The notes: a model not told the origin generated them from the letters alone. A stretch of DNA of 64,000 nucleotides from JADCCX01 sp031373545 (GCA_031373545.1 JANMMT010000081.1:1-64000); one strand, 5' to 3'. Shown: positions 1-8,109, counted from the stretch's first letter. Program-made: numbers and translations.

Positions 1-939
1 CTGCAGGTCGGCGTCGAGGGTGAGGATGATCTCGCCGCGGCTGGCCTCGAAGCCGGCCATGATCGCCATGTGCTGGCCGAAGTTGCCGTTGAAAAGAATC
101 ACCCGCGTGACCTCCGGGCGGCGTGTGAACTGCGCGCGCAGGATCGCCGCCGAACGATCGCGCGAGCCGTCGTTGATGAAAATGATCTCGTAGGGTTCGG
201 CCAGCAGATCGAGCGCGGGATAAAGCCGGGCGAACAGGGCATCCAGGCCCTGTTCCTCGTTGTAAACCGGGACGATGACGGAAATGGCGGGTTTCATGCG
301 GGTTTCTGCGGGATCCATGAGGCCATCCGCCGGGGCTTTGATCTGGGTGCGCTCGATGCGGATGAGCCAATCGCTGCGCTGGGCGAGCGCCAGCGCCTTG
401 TCCGCCTCGGACAGGCGCAACTGCTCGCGCGCGGACACCAGCCGCGCCTGCGTTTGCAGGGCCGAGGCCTGACGCTGATCGAAGACTTCAGCCGAGGTGA
501 TGCCCTCGCGGCGCAGGGTCTGGGTGCGCTGGAAGGAGTTCTGTGCCTGCGCCACCAGTGCCTGCGCCTCGACGATGTTGCTCTGCGCCGCCGCGATCGC
601 CGCATCCGCCCGTGCGATCTGCGCCGTGTTCTGGGCCAGCGAGGCTTCCAGCGTCTGCGGATTCAGCTTGGCGAGCACCTGCCCCGCTTTCACACGGTCG
701 CCCTCCTCCACGAGGATATCGGTGATGGCATAGCCGTCGATCTGCGCCGAGATCAGAATGTCTTCGCGCGCCACCAGTGTGCCGGTCACGATCACGCTGT
801 CGGTGATCATCTCGCGCTTGATGACCTGCACCGTGACGGCAGGTCCTGCGGAAACGGATGGGCTGGCGGCCTCCGCGGCCAGGGCACCAGGGGCAGCCGC
901 GAGAAGTGCAACCAGAGAGACGGCGGCAACACGAATCAT
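1..939 (-). CDS. RND efflux adaptor N-terminal half fused in frame to a family 2 glycosyltransferase (partial)
   Basis: From the ATG at 939 the frame stays open to the window edge (313 codons). Residues 1-22 look like a Sec signal peptide. Residues about 35-210 are an HlyD/AcrA-type adaptor: a lipoyl half-motif, a long alpha hairpin rich in Gln and Ala, then IKAPADGL, the start of the second lipoyl half. The adaptor beta-barrel and membrane-proximal domains that should follow are absent. A typical GT2 start follows instead at codon 215 (ATG at 297, with another ATG at 318), with PAISVIVPVYNEE, IIFINDGSRD and LTLDADLQ, resembling the dolichyl-phosphate-mannose synthase type. The ATG overlaps the TetR stop (ATGA), the usual TetR-adaptor-pump arrangement. 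The rest of the adaptor and the RND pump are not where they would be expected. This may be a deletion fusion, a real two-domain gene, or an assembly join. The adaptor part is unlikely to work as such. Confidence 0.75.
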   Translation of the reverse strand, partial: MIRVAAVSLVALLAAAPGALAAEAASPSVSAGPAVTVQVIKREMITDSVIVTGTLVAREDILISAQIDGYAITDILVEEGDRVKAGQVLAKLNPQTLEASLAQNTAQIARADAAIAAAQSNIVEAQALVAQAQNSFQRTQTLRREGITSAEVFDQRQASALQTQARLVSAREQLRLSEADKALALAQRSDWLIRIERTQIKAPADGLMDPAETRMKPAISVIVPVYNEEQGLDALFARLYPALDLLAEPYEIIFINDGSRDRSAAILRAQFTRRPEVTRVILFNGNFGQHMAIMAGFEASRGEIILTLDADLQ

Positions 940-1595
940 GTCGGGACCTCTTCGCCGGGCGCGGGCGCCGCCCCCAGCATGTGAAAGATGACAGGCAATG
1001 CCAGTTCGAAATTGCTGGCTGGATCGAAGGTTATGTCCGTCGCACGGCGGCGGCACAGGCCGTCTGAAAGCGCCATGATCAGGCGCGCGACATCATCGGG
1101 TGCCCCATGGCCGGTCGCGCCCGTCTGCGCCCGCCAATGCGTGATGAAAACCGCCATCGTCGCGCAGATCGCGTGATCCATGGCGGCAGACAGCGCCGCG
1201 ATGCGCGGGTTGCGCGAGGCCTCCGCCCAAATCTCCTGCATCATGATCGACTTGGCGCGGGGCTCGTCGACAAGATGTCTGCGCCCCAGCGCGACGAAGG
1301 TTTTCAAGGGGTCGGCGGCATCCACCAGATGGGCGAAATCACCCTGCATCTCGTCGCGGTCACGGCCCGCAAGACCGACCACAAGGTCATCCTTGGATGA
1401 AAAGTAGCGATAGAGATTGCCCGGACTCATGGAGCATTCGCGCGCCACATCCTGCATGGTGGCGCGATGGAATCCCGTACGCACGAAGCAACGCTCCGCA
1501 GCATCAAGAATGCGGCTCTTGCGATCGGGAGCAGGTCCCATCGGGCCGGTTGCCGGGCCAACGAGCGCATCGGCGTTGGGTTCAGTCAAGGACAT
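936..1595 (-). CDS. TetR/AcrR family transcriptional regulator
   Basis: A 219-aa repressor with the TetR N-terminal HTH at about residues 25-70 (ILDAAERCFVRTGFHRATMQ, then GNLYRYFSSKDDLV). The C-terminal ligand domain resembles the AcrR/TetR_C group. I chose the ATG at 1595. The frame opens upstream at a TTG near 1625, but that would lie inside the operator-like repeats. The stop overlaps the start of the efflux-adaptor frame (ATGA), so the two are translationally coupled. This is the usual layout for a local repressor of an efflux pump. The inverted repeats just upstream (1616-1657) suggest that it represses its own operon. The inducing ligand cannot be read from the sequence. Confidence 0.9.
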   Translation of the reverse strand: MSLTEPNADALVGPATGPMGPAPDRKSRILDAAERCFVRTGFHRATMQDVARECSMSPGNLYRYFSSKDDLVVGLAGRDRDEMQGDFAHLVDAADPLKTFVALGRRHLVDEPRAKSIMMQEIWAEASRNPRIAALSAAMDHAICATMAVFITHWRAQTGATGHGAPDDVARLIMALSDGLCRRRATDITFDPASNFELALPVIFHMLGAAPAPGEEVPT

Positions 1596-1615
1596 GCAAA
1601 ACCAAACAAGGATGG

Positions 1616-1657
1616 GAATGAACAATCATTCTCTATGAGAATAACCGTTCATTCTCA
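1616..1657 (-). promoter_or_regulatory. Probable TetR operator: overlapping inverted repeats
   Basis: Three ATTCTC/GAGAAT half-sites lie 21-62 bp upstream of the tetR start. ATTCTC-TAT-GAGAAT (1628-1642) is a perfect palindrome. TGAGAAT (1636-1642) pairs with ATTCTCA (1651-1657) across 8 bp. AATGA-ACAA-TCATT (1617-1630) overlaps the left side. The position just before the TetR gene fits an autoregulatory operator. The binding itself is inferred. Confidence 0.6.
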
Positions 1658-1684
1658 CTTTGTACAGACCGAGACGACCTTCAA

Positions 1685-2254
1685 TCAGCGCGCCAGGCGG
1701 ATTTCCTTCACCAGGCTCGCCACCACACCGTCGAGGAAGCCTGCCGTACGCTCGTCCTTCAGGCTGCCATCGTCATTCCAGGCCTCATCGCCGCCGCCGA
1801 CGGCGATCATCTGAGGCAGAACCAGCGCACCCATGCCCAGATCCAGCACGCTGCGCAATTGTGTCATGCCGCGGTAGCCACCCATGGGACCAGGCGAAGC
1901 TCCGCCCACGGCCACGACCTTGCCGGCGAGTCCCGTGGCGGGCGCGCCAGGCTTGGCAACCGTGGCCCAATCCAGCGCATTCTTGAGCGCAGGCGCATAG
2001 CCCGCATTGTATTCGGGCGAGGTGATGAACAGACCAGCATGAGCATCGATCAAATCCCGCAGCTTCATCGCTTCAGCGGGGTGATTGCCAAAACCCGTGG
2101 CATCCACGAGCGGCAGTGGAAAATCCGCGAGCGAAACCTGTGTCACGTCCACACCAGCGGCTTTCAGCTTGGCGGCAGCGGCGGTGGCGAGTTTGGTGTT
2201 GAGGGAGCCTGCGCGCGACGAGCCGGACAGGACGAGAACAGACGGATTGGCCAT
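1685..2254 (-). CDS. NAD(P)H-dependent FMN reductase (flavodoxin-like fold)
   Basis: A 189-aa protein of the NADPH-dependent FMN reductase family (ChrR/ArsH-like, flavodoxin fold). The flavin phosphate loop GSSRAGSLN is at residues 11-19 and the family SPEYN motif at 79-83, followed by the ALKNALDW helix. Such enzymes reduce FMN, quinones, azo compounds or metal oxyanions in the cytosol; the substrate here is unknown. AAGG lies 7 bp before the ATG. The gene stands alone between smc and the TetR unit, with TTGCA-type palindromes immediately upstream (2269-2309) that could bind a MarR- or HxlR-type redox regulator. Length is normal and nothing appears broken. Confidence 0.92.
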   Translation of the reverse strand: MANPSVLVLSGSSRAGSLNTKLATAAAAKLKAAGVDVTQVSLADFPLPLVDATGFGNHPAEAMKLRDLIDAHAGLFITSPEYNAGYAPALKNALDWATVAKPGAPATGLAGKVVAVGGASPGPMGGYRGMTQLRSVLDLGMGALVLPQMIAVGGGDEAWNDDGSLKDERTAGFLDGVVASLVKEIRLAR

Positions 2255-2268
2255 GGTTGAACCTTAAG

Positions 2269-2309
2269 CTGCACTGTGCAGTGGCTCGTACATATGCCTT
2301 GCAATGCAA
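2269..2309. promoter_or_regulatory. Palindromes upstream of the FMN reductase (candidate operator)
   Basis: Two palindromes precede the reductase: CTGCA-CTG-TGCAG at 2269-2281 (overlapped by CACTG-TG-CAGTG at 2272-2283) and TTGCA-A-TGCAA at 2299-2309. They sit where a promoter and operator would be for the minus-strand gene at 2254. The TTGCA/TGCAA half-site also occurs in the hairpin at 2336-2357 and at the marR start (7382-7407). No regulator assignment is proven. Confidence 0.4.
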
Positions 2310-2335
2310 CAATCCAGTGCCGTGATATCCAAAAC

Positions 2336-2357
2336 CAAATTGCAAAAATGCAATTTG
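2336..2357. terminator. Perfect 9-bp inverted repeat downstream of smc
   Basis: CAAATTGCA-AAAA-TGCAATTTG is a perfect 22-bp inverted repeat starting 9 bp after the smc stop (minus strand). On the transcript it forms an AT-rich hairpin followed by GTTTTGG, so it could be a weak terminator. Its TTGCA half-sites match those nearer the FMN reductase, so it could equally be an operator. Confidence 0.4.
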
Positions 2358-2366
2358 AATGAATGT

Positions 2367-5300
2367 CTAGGCCACGAGCCGCTCCGCCGCCGACAAATCG
2401 ACCGACACGAGCTGGCTGATGCCGCGCTCGGCCATGGTGACGCCGTAGAGCCGATCCATCCGCGCCATGGTGATCGGGTTATGCGTGATGATGATGAAGC
2501 GCGTGGTCGTGGTCCGCGCCATTTCATCCAGCAGGTCGCAGAGGCGCTCCACATTGTGGTCATCGAGGGGCGCATCGATTTCATCAAGCACGCAGATCGG
2601 CGACGGGTTGGTCAGAAACACGGCGAAGATCAGCGCGGTCGCCGTCAGCGCCTGCTCGCCGCCCGACAGCAGCGTCAGCACCTGCGGTTTCTTGCCCGGC
2701 GGCTTGGCGAGAATTTCCAGACCGGCTTCCAGCGGATCATCGCTTTCAATCAGTTGCAACTCGGCCTCGCCGCCGCCGAAGAGGGTGGCAAACAGACGCT
2801 TGAAATGGCCGTTGACCACCTCGAAGGAGGCCAGCAACCGCTCGCGCCCCTCCGCATTGAGGCTGGCGATGGCGCGCCGGAACTTGCGGATCGCACCCTC
2901 CAAATCCTCGCGCTCGGCGATGAGATCGGTGCGGCGCTGCTCGGCCTCCTGCAGCTCTTCATCGGCGCGCAGGTTGACCGCGCCCAGCCGCTCACGCTCG
3001 CGCTTGAGGGCCGCGAGCTTCTCCTCGCTGCCGCGCAGCGGCGGCAAATCCTGCCCCGGCACCAGCCCGGCCAGGCCCGCCAGCGCCGTGGGCGCCACCT
3101 CCAGCGTTTCCGCAATCAGCTTTTCCACATCGCCCACCTTGAGGGTGGCGCTTTCCACCATCGCCTCGGAGCGGGCACGGGCCTCGCGCGCCGTGGAGAG
3201 ATCGGTGAGCAAGGTGCGCGCAATCTTGCCCGCTTCCGCCAGCGTGATTTCCAGCGCCGCCCGGCTGTCGGCGGCCTGCTTGCGGGCACCTTCCGCCTGC
3301 TCGATCTCGTAAGCCAGCGCGCGGCGGCGGATGACGTGATCATCGGGCGAGGCCGCGAGCTGCGCCTGCTCGTTCTCCACCCCCTGCACACGGGCGATGA
3401 TGTCCTGCGCTTGCTGTTCGGCGCGGCTGCGGCGCTCGGTCCAGGCCGTGATTTCATTGGCGATTGTGGCGCGGCGCTGCGCACGCAGGGACATTTCGCG
3501 CTCGATGGCCATCAGCGCGGCGCGGGCCTCCGCCGCGTCAGCGCGGCGCTGCACAACCAGCGTCCGCCGCTCGGCCACGATCGCGCCCAGTTCCGCCTCG
3601 GGCTGAAAGCTTGCAAGTGCGGCATCGCTGGCGGCGCGCGCGCGGGCCTGTTCATCGCGGTTTGTGACCAAACGCAGGCGGTTGTCCTGCAAGGCTTGCA
3701 GGCGGGCCGCCCGCTCGGCATCTCGCCGCTCGGCAGCGGCCAGCACATCGCGGGCCTGCTCCATGGCACCGCGCAAGGCGCGCACGGCGGCGCGCTTTGT
3801 CTGCTCGTCGGAGGCCGCCAGCTGGACACCCTGCTGCGCTTGCTCCGCCTCCAGTTTGAGGGCCGTGAGCTTTGCGCGCGCCTCGGCTGCGGCCTTTTCC
3901 AGATCTCCCAGACGGTTCTTCTCAGCGAGCCGGCGCGCGGCGTGCGAGGGCGCTTCGGCTGCCGTGGTATAGCCATCCCAGCGCCACAGATCCCCCTCAC
4001 GCGAGACGAGCCGCTGGCCGGGCTTGAGCAGGCGGCGGAGCGCCGCACCTTCTGCGCGGGCCACCACGCCGATCTGGCGCAGCCGCCGCGCCAGCGCGGG
4101 CGGGGCGCGCACATGATCCGCCAGCGGGGCCACCTGCCGGGGCAAAGCCGGATCATCCGCATCCTCAACGCCGGGCGCCCAATGGGCCGGGGCCGACACA
4201 TTGGCGGAGGCATCCAGATCATCGCCCAGCGCCGCGCCCAAGGCGACTTCATAGCCCTTGGAGACGGAAATCTCTTCCAGCACGGCTGGCCACAGATCAC
4301 TGGCACCCGTGTCGAACAGCTTTTTCAGCGTGCGGATTTCGGTCTCCAACCGCTGACTAGCGCGCTCGGCCTCGCTGAGTTTCGGGCGGTGTTGCGCCTC
4401 GCTCTCGCGCGCCTTGGCGAGCTCCGCCTCGGCCCGTTGCGCCAGAGATTCGGCCGCAGCGAAGGCGCTGCTCGCCTCCGCATATCGTCCGCGCAGGGCC
4501 ACCAGATCCTGCACGCCACCCGGAAGACCTCCGCCCGCCTCGCCGATGGCGGCGATTTCACGATCCGCTTCCGCCAGCTGGTTGTCGGCACGGGCCAGCC
4601 GCTCGCTGGCCTCGCGCACGGCCCGCTCAGTGGCAGCACGCCGCGCCGAGAGATCCGCCAGCGCGCCTTGCGAATCCGACAGCGCCTGCTCGACCTTGGC
4701 CAGATCCGCCTCGACATGGGCCAGATGCGCCTGCGCCGCCGGGCGGCTGGCGGCGTCGCCCGCTCCATCTGCTTCAAGACGGGTGGCCTCTGAGGCCAGT
4801 TCCGCCAGCGAACGGGCAGCATCTTCCACGCCCTGGCGCACGCGGTCGCGGTCGCGGGCGAGTTCCTCCAGGCGGCGTTTCAGTTCTTCAAAGCGGGCCT
4901 TGGCGCGGGCCTCCTCGGCATCGATCTGCTCACGGGCAATCTGCAAGCGCTGCAAGGCCGCCGCACGGCGCACCTCTTCATCACGCAGCGGCTGGATGTC
5001 ATGCTCGGCCACGGCCAGCGCGCGGGCGGCCTCCCCCTGCAGGCGCGTGCGCTCGGCGACAGCGCGCGTATCGGCATCGAGCTGGCGTTCGGCGGCCTGC
5101 AACTGGCCCTTCGCCTCGTGAAAAGCGATGTGCAGCACCATCGCCTCGGCCTGGCGGATCTGCGCGGCGATGTCGCGGTAGCGCACCGCCTGCTTGGCCT
5201 GGCGCGAGAGGCTGTCCACCTGGCTGTCGATGTGGCGCAACACGTCTTCCACGCGGGTGATGTTGTCCTCCGCCGCCTTGAGACGCAGCTCCGCCTCGTG

Positions 5301-5831
5301 GCGCCGCGCGTGCAGCCCGGCAATGCCGGCGGCATCTTCCAGAATGCGGCGACGGGCCTGCGGCTTTGCGGCGATGATTTCGCCGATCTGCCCCTGGCGC
5401 ACCAGCGCGGGAGAGCGCGCGCCGGTCGCGGCATCGGCAAAGAGAATCTGCACATCGCGCGCGCGCGCCTCACGGCCATTGATGCGGTAATGGGAACCTT
5501 CCTCGCGCGTGATCTGGCGGCTGATCTCCAGCTTGTCGGCATCGTTGAAACTTGCGGGCGCGGTGCGGGCGGTGTTGTCGATGGCCAGCAAAACCTCGGC
5601 GGTGTTGCGCTGCGGGCGGCCACCCGATCCGTTGAAGATCACATCGTCCATGGCCGAAGCGCGCATCGATTTGAACGAGGTCTCGCCCATGACCCAGCGC
5701 AAAGCTTCTACCAGATTGGATTTGCCGCAGCCATTCGGGCCGACCACGCCCGTGAGTCCGCGCTCGATCACGAACTCGGTCGGATCAACGAAACTCTTGA
5801 AGCCGATGATGCGCAGTCTGTCGAACTGCAT
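2367..5831 (-). CDS. smc: Chromosome segregation ATPase SMC
   Basis: A full-length 1154-aa SMC protein, the ATPase arm of the condensin-like complex with ScpA/ScpB that compacts and segregates the chromosome. The Walker A motif GPNGCGKS is at residues 31-38. Two long Ala/Arg/Glu-rich coiled coils flank a hinge at roughly 500-640. The C-terminal head has the ABC signature LLSGGEQ at about 1054 and Walker B ICVLDEID at about 1079. Head residues, arms and length are all as expected. It lies 47 bp downstream of a DsbA-like gene on the same strand, a common alphaproteobacterial pairing, and probably shares its transcript. The AT-rich hairpin after the stop may end the unit. The opposite strand is open over long stretches because of Ala/Arg/Glu-rich, GC-biased codons; I treat those frames as shadows. 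Confidence 0.98.
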   Translation of the reverse strand: MQFDRLRIIGFKSFVDPTEFVIERGLTGVVGPNGCGKSNLVEALRWVMGETSFKSMRASAMDDVIFNGSGGRPQRNTAEVLLAIDNTARTAPASFNDADKLEISRQITREEGSHYRINGREARARDVQILFADAATGARSPALVRQGQIGEIIAAKPQARRRILEDAAGIAGLHARRHEAELRLKAAEDNITRVEDVLRHIDSQVDSLSRQAKQAVRYRDIAAQIRQAEAMVLHIAFHEAKGQLQAAERQLDADTRAVAERTRLQGEAARALAVAEHDIQPLRDEEVRRAAALQRLQIAREQIDAEEARAKARFEELKRRLEELARDRDRVRQGVEDAARSLAELASEATRLEADGAGDAASRPAAQAHLAHVEADLAKVEQALSDSQGALADLSARRAATERAVREASERLARADNQLAEADREIAAIGEAGGGLPGGVQDLVALRGRYAEASSAFAAAESLAQRAEAELAKARESEAQHRPKLSEAERASQRLETEIRTLKKLFDTGASDLWPAVLEEISVSKGYEVALGAALGDDLDASANVSAPAHWAPGVEDADDPALPRQVAPLADHVRAPPALARRLRQIGVVARAEGAALRRLLKPGQRLVSREGDLWRWDGYTTAAEAPSHAARRLAEKNRLGDLEKAAAEARAKLTALKLEAEQAQQGVQLAASDEQTKRAAVRALRGAMEQARDVLAAAERRDAERAARLQALQDNRLRLVTNRDEQARARAASDAALASFQPEAELGAIVAERRTLVVQRRADAAEARAALMAIEREMSLRAQRRATIANEITAWTERRSRAEQQAQDIIARVQGVENEQAQLAASPDDHVIRRRALAYEIEQAEGARKQAADSRAALEITLAEAGKIARTLLTDLSTAREARARSEAMVESATLKVGDVEKLIAETLEVAPTALAGLAGLVPGQDLPPLRGSEEKLAALKRERERLGAVNLRADEELQEAEQRRTDLIAEREDLEGAIRKFRRAIASLNAEGRERLLASFEVVNGHFKRLFATLFGGGEAELQLIESDDPLEAGLEILAKPPGKKPQVLTLLSGGEQALTATALIFAVFLTNPSPICVLDEIDAPLDDHNVERLCDLLDEMARTTTTRFIIITHNPITMARMDRLYGVTMAERGISQLVSVDLSAAERLVA

Positions 5832-5878
5832 TGCGGCCTGCTTCCCCCTGCGTGTGCAGCGGAGGGACGACTCCGCTG

Positions 5879-6553
5879 TCAGGATTTCAATAAGGGCTCG
5901 ATGATCTTCTCGAGCTCGGTTGGTGCCAGCGCACCCGTGACCTTGCGGCCGTTGATGAAGAAGGTCGGCGTGGAATCGACCGCAAACTTTTCGACCCCGC
6001 GCTGGCGCGCTGCCTGCACTCCGTCATAAAGTGTCTGGTTTCTCAAGCAGGTCTCGAAGGTTTCCTGTGTGAAACCCGCCTGCTTGACGATGGCAAGCAG
6101 GGCGTCGACAGGGCGCTCGCTGCGGATCCATGTCGCTTGCTGCGAGAAAATCAGGTCGACGACGGGGAAAAACCGCCCTTCCCCACCACAATGGGCCAGC
6201 ATGAAGCCGGCTGCGGCCAGCGGATCGCTGGGAAATTCCCGCAGGATGTACCGCACCTTGCCGGTGTCGATGTAACGCTCTTTCAGGAACTTGAAGCCGT
6301 TCTGGTGAAAGTTGGCGCAGTGACTGCACGTCATCGACGCGTATTCGATCATGGTGACGGGAGCGAGCGCATTGCCCAGCACCTTGTCCCCCAGGGGACC
6401 GGCGACTGCGAGATCCTCGGCGCTGAAGCTGGCTGCAGATGCCTGCGCGTGGGCAGGCGAGAGCAAAGCGGGTGATACGAGCGACGGGAAGGCATAGGCC
6501 AGGCCCATCGTGGAGACGGCGCTCAGGAGCGCGCGGCGGGTCAATCGGATCAT
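5879..6553 (-). CDS. DsbA-like thioredoxin-fold periplasmic protein
   Basis: A 224-aa exported thiol-disulfide oxidoreductase of the DsbA/DSBA-like thioredoxin group. The start at 6553 gives a signal peptide with RLTRRALL, a hydrophobic core and AHA-QA near residue 37. The twin Arg makes Tat export possible, though Sec export is also plausible. The active-site CxxC is CSHC at 76-79, and the cis-Pro region is STPTFFING near the C terminus. It should act in the periplasm, oxidising or isomerising disulfides. It precedes smc by 47 bp. Upstream lies a 17-bp tandem repeat array (6657-6790) where its promoter would be expected. The frame is open further upstream through that array, but those codons make no sensible protein. 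Confidence 0.93.
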   Translation of the reverse strand: MIRLTRRALLSAVSTMGLAYAFPSLVSPALLSPAHAQASAASFSAEDLAVAGPLGDKVLGNALAPVTMIEYASMTCSHCANFHQNGFKFLKERYIDTGKVRYILREFPSDPLAAAGFMLAHCGGEGRFFPVVDLIFSQQATWIRSERPVDALLAIVKQAGFTQETFETCLRNQTLYDGVQAARQRGVEKFAVDSTPTFFINGRKVTGALAPTELEKIIEPLLKS

Positions 6554-6656
6554 GTGTTTTGCCTCATAGATGGGCCGGGGTGCCGTGCCCGCAATCGGAA
6601 TCCGCGCCTGTGAACGCAGGCTCGGGGTGCTGCTTAGACTATCTTGTGGATTTTTT

Positions 6657-6790
6657 GAGGCAAGCACCAGGTTGAGGCAAGGCCCGAGTGGAAGCAAGGC
6701 CCGGGTGGAAGCAAAACTTTGCGTGAAGCAAGCTCGGATGAAGGCAAGTCCCGAGTGGAAGCAAGCCCCGGGTTGAGCAAACTCCGGGTT
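6657..6790. repeat. Minisatellite: about eight tandem copies of a 17-bp unit
   Basis: Tandem degenerate copies of GAAGCAAGGCCCGGGTG begin at 6657, 6674, 6691, 6708, 6725, 6741, 6758 and 6775 (two copies are 16 bp). The most conserved part is GAAGCAAG, with a CCCGGGTG-like tail. The array occupies the space between marR and the dsbA-like gene, about 100 bp upstream of the latter's start. A 17-bp period cannot preserve a reading frame, so it is non-coding. Copy number may vary between strains. Confidence 0.88.
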
Positions 6791-6852
6791 CAGACACGTT
6801 GGCGCACGATGCTGATGCCACCAGGAGACAGCGGCTGCGTCCGCAACGTGTG

Positions 6853-7368
6853 TCAGACAATCTTGACGAGGGTGACGGCAGGCTCGGCCTCATCCTCGTC
6901 TTCGCTGTCGGCGGCGTCGCTGGAATCGTCGTCGGCGCCCAGGTTTTTGGCGACCTTCTTCAGTAATTTGCGCAGTCGCCGCGCATCCTTGTCATCGAGG
7001 CCCGCCAGTGCATCCTTTTCGATCCGCCGGGCGATCCGGTCCAGATCCGCCGCGCGCGTTGCGCCTTCCTCGGTGATGAAAACCGCGACGAGGCGCGCAT
7101 CATCGCCCTTGCCGCGCCGCTCCACGAGGCCCTCCGCACCCATGCGCGCCACCATCTTGGAAGCCGTTGGCGGGCGGATGTTCAGAAGGGTCGCGATTTC
7201 GCCCATCGTCAGACCGTTGGTGTGGGAGAGCGCCCGCAAGACCTGATCCTGACCGGGAAACAGGCCGATGCTGGAGAGATGCGCACCGATGCGGCTGCGG
7301 TGGCGACGGGCGGCAAGCGTCAGCATCTGCCCGACCGGATCAGGCAATTTGGCTTTTGTCTTGATCAT
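6853..7368 (-). CDS. MarR family transcriptional regulator
   Basis: A 171-aa winged-helix regulator. The MarR fold is recognisable from SSIGLFPGQDQVLRAL through GLTMGEIATLLNIRPPTASK (recognition helix) and the wing VERRGKGDDARLVAVFITEE. The last 25 residues form an unusual acidic tail of alternating Asp/Glu/Ser before a short hydrophobic end. I chose ATG 7368 because AGGG lies about 8 bp upstream. ATG 7410 (14 residues longer) is possible. The gene follows a flavodoxin-fold oxidoreductase on the same strand by 61 bp, so the pair may be co-transcribed with MarR controlling the enzyme, a common arrangement for quinone-responsive MarR proteins. An inverted TTGCA/TGCAA pair overlaps its start region. 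Confidence 0.9.
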   Translation of the reverse strand: MIKTKAKLPDPVGQMLTLAARRHRSRIGAHLSSIGLFPGQDQVLRALSHTNGLTMGEIATLLNIRPPTASKMVARMGAEGLVERRGKGDDARLVAVFITEEGATRAADLDRIARRIEKDALAGLDDKDARRLRKLLKKVAKNLGADDDSSDAADSEDEDEAEPAVTLVKIV

Positions 7369-7381
7369 GCGTGCAGCCCTT

Positions 7382-7407
7382 GTTGCATCACCCTCATGGC
7401 GTGCAAC
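7382..7407. promoter_or_regulatory. GTTGCA...TGCAAC inverted repeat at the marR start
   Basis: GTTGCA (7382-7387) and TGCAAC (7402-7407) are inverted across 14 bp, just upstream of the preferred marR start. The half-site equals that in the palindromes near the FMN reductase (2299-2309, 2336-2357), which suggests one regulator for both. If translation starts at 7410 this lies inside the gene. Confidence 0.35.
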
Positions 7408-7429
7408 CATGACAGTCTCACGACATAGG

Positions 7430-8011
7430 TCATACGTTAACGATCTGGTGCCGCACCCGCGCCAGAAAGGCTGCACGTGTGGCCGGTGTCGAGCGGTTCA
7501 TATCATAATGCGCCAGATAAATGACCGGTTTGTGGAGGCCGATCACGCCCCTGAGCATGCGTGTCACCACCTTGCGCGGCGGATCGCCCATCAGCCAGGC
7601 ACGCCAGCGGCTGGCACCGTAAGTTGTCACCACCACGAGCCGGTTGATGTGGGTTAATGCACCTGACACGCGCCCATCCGCGATCTCAAAGGACACGCCG
7701 GGCAGGAACACCCGGTCAAGATAGCCCTTCAGGATCGCGGGCCAGCCGAAATTCCAGACGGGCGTGACGATCACCAGCATGTCCGCGCGGCGCAGGCGTT
7801 CCACGTGATGGGCCACCGGCGCGATGTTGCCGGGCACGGCGTGGTAGCCCTCGCGCTCGGCGCGGCTAAGCACGGGATCGAAGCCCTCGGCATACAGATC
7901 GCAATCATCGACGGCATGGCCCGCTTCGATGAGGGCACCAATGACACTCCGGTGCAGGGCCGCGCCAAAGCTCTCGGGGTGGGGATGGGCGTAAAGCACA
8001 AGCGCATGCAT
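7430..8011 (-). CDS. NAD(P)H dehydrogenase (quinone)-type flavodoxin-fold oxidoreductase
   Basis: A 193-aa protein of the Flavodoxin_2 (NQO1/MdaB/KefF-like) family. It starts HALVLYAHPHPESFGAAL, the nucleotide-phosphate loop of the family. VTPVWNFGWPAILKGYLDRV is the conserved flavin/dimer region. Members transfer two electrons from NAD(P)H to quinones or similar electrophiles in the cytosol. The gene is divergent from a DUF892 stress gene. A perfect 14-bp palindrome lies between them at 8061-8074. It is followed by marR on the same strand. The substrate cannot be told from sequence. Confidence 0.9.
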   Translation of the reverse strand: MHALVLYAHPHPESFGAALHRSVIGALIEAGHAVDDCDLYAEGFDPVLSRAEREGYHAVPGNIAPVAHHVERLRRADMLVIVTPVWNFGWPAILKGYLDRVFLPGVSFEIADGRVSGALTHINRLVVVTTYGASRWRAWLMGDPPRKVVTRMLRGVIGLHKPVIYLAHYDMNRSTPATRAAFLARVRHQIVNV

Positions 8012-8060
8012 GGGCGCATGTTACGCCGCATGACGGCCCTGGACGCAAGGCAGCCGACTC

Positions 8061-8074
8061 CCCTGTGCACAGGG
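8061..8074. promoter_or_regulatory. Perfect 14-bp palindrome between divergent genes
   Basis: CCCTGTGCACAGGG is a perfect palindrome, 50 bp upstream of the quinone-reductase-like gene and 110 bp upstream of the DUF892 gene. Its position suits an operator for the minus-strand oxidoreductase/marR unit. No family assignment is possible. Confidence 0.4.
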
Positions 8075-8109
8075 TGATCTCGATCGGGCACCGGTTTTGC
8101 GCCCACAGC

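Noticed and set aside
2304..4793. Long open frame of 829 codons on the plus strand opposite smc
   Set aside because: It mirrors the smc coding strand, has Gln/Arg/Leu-rich low-complexity composition, no ribosome site and no family features. It is a shadow of GC-biased coiled-coil codons.
6657..6790. Possible CRISPR array
   Set aside because: Units are directly adjacent without unique spacers and 17 bp is too short for a CRISPR repeat.
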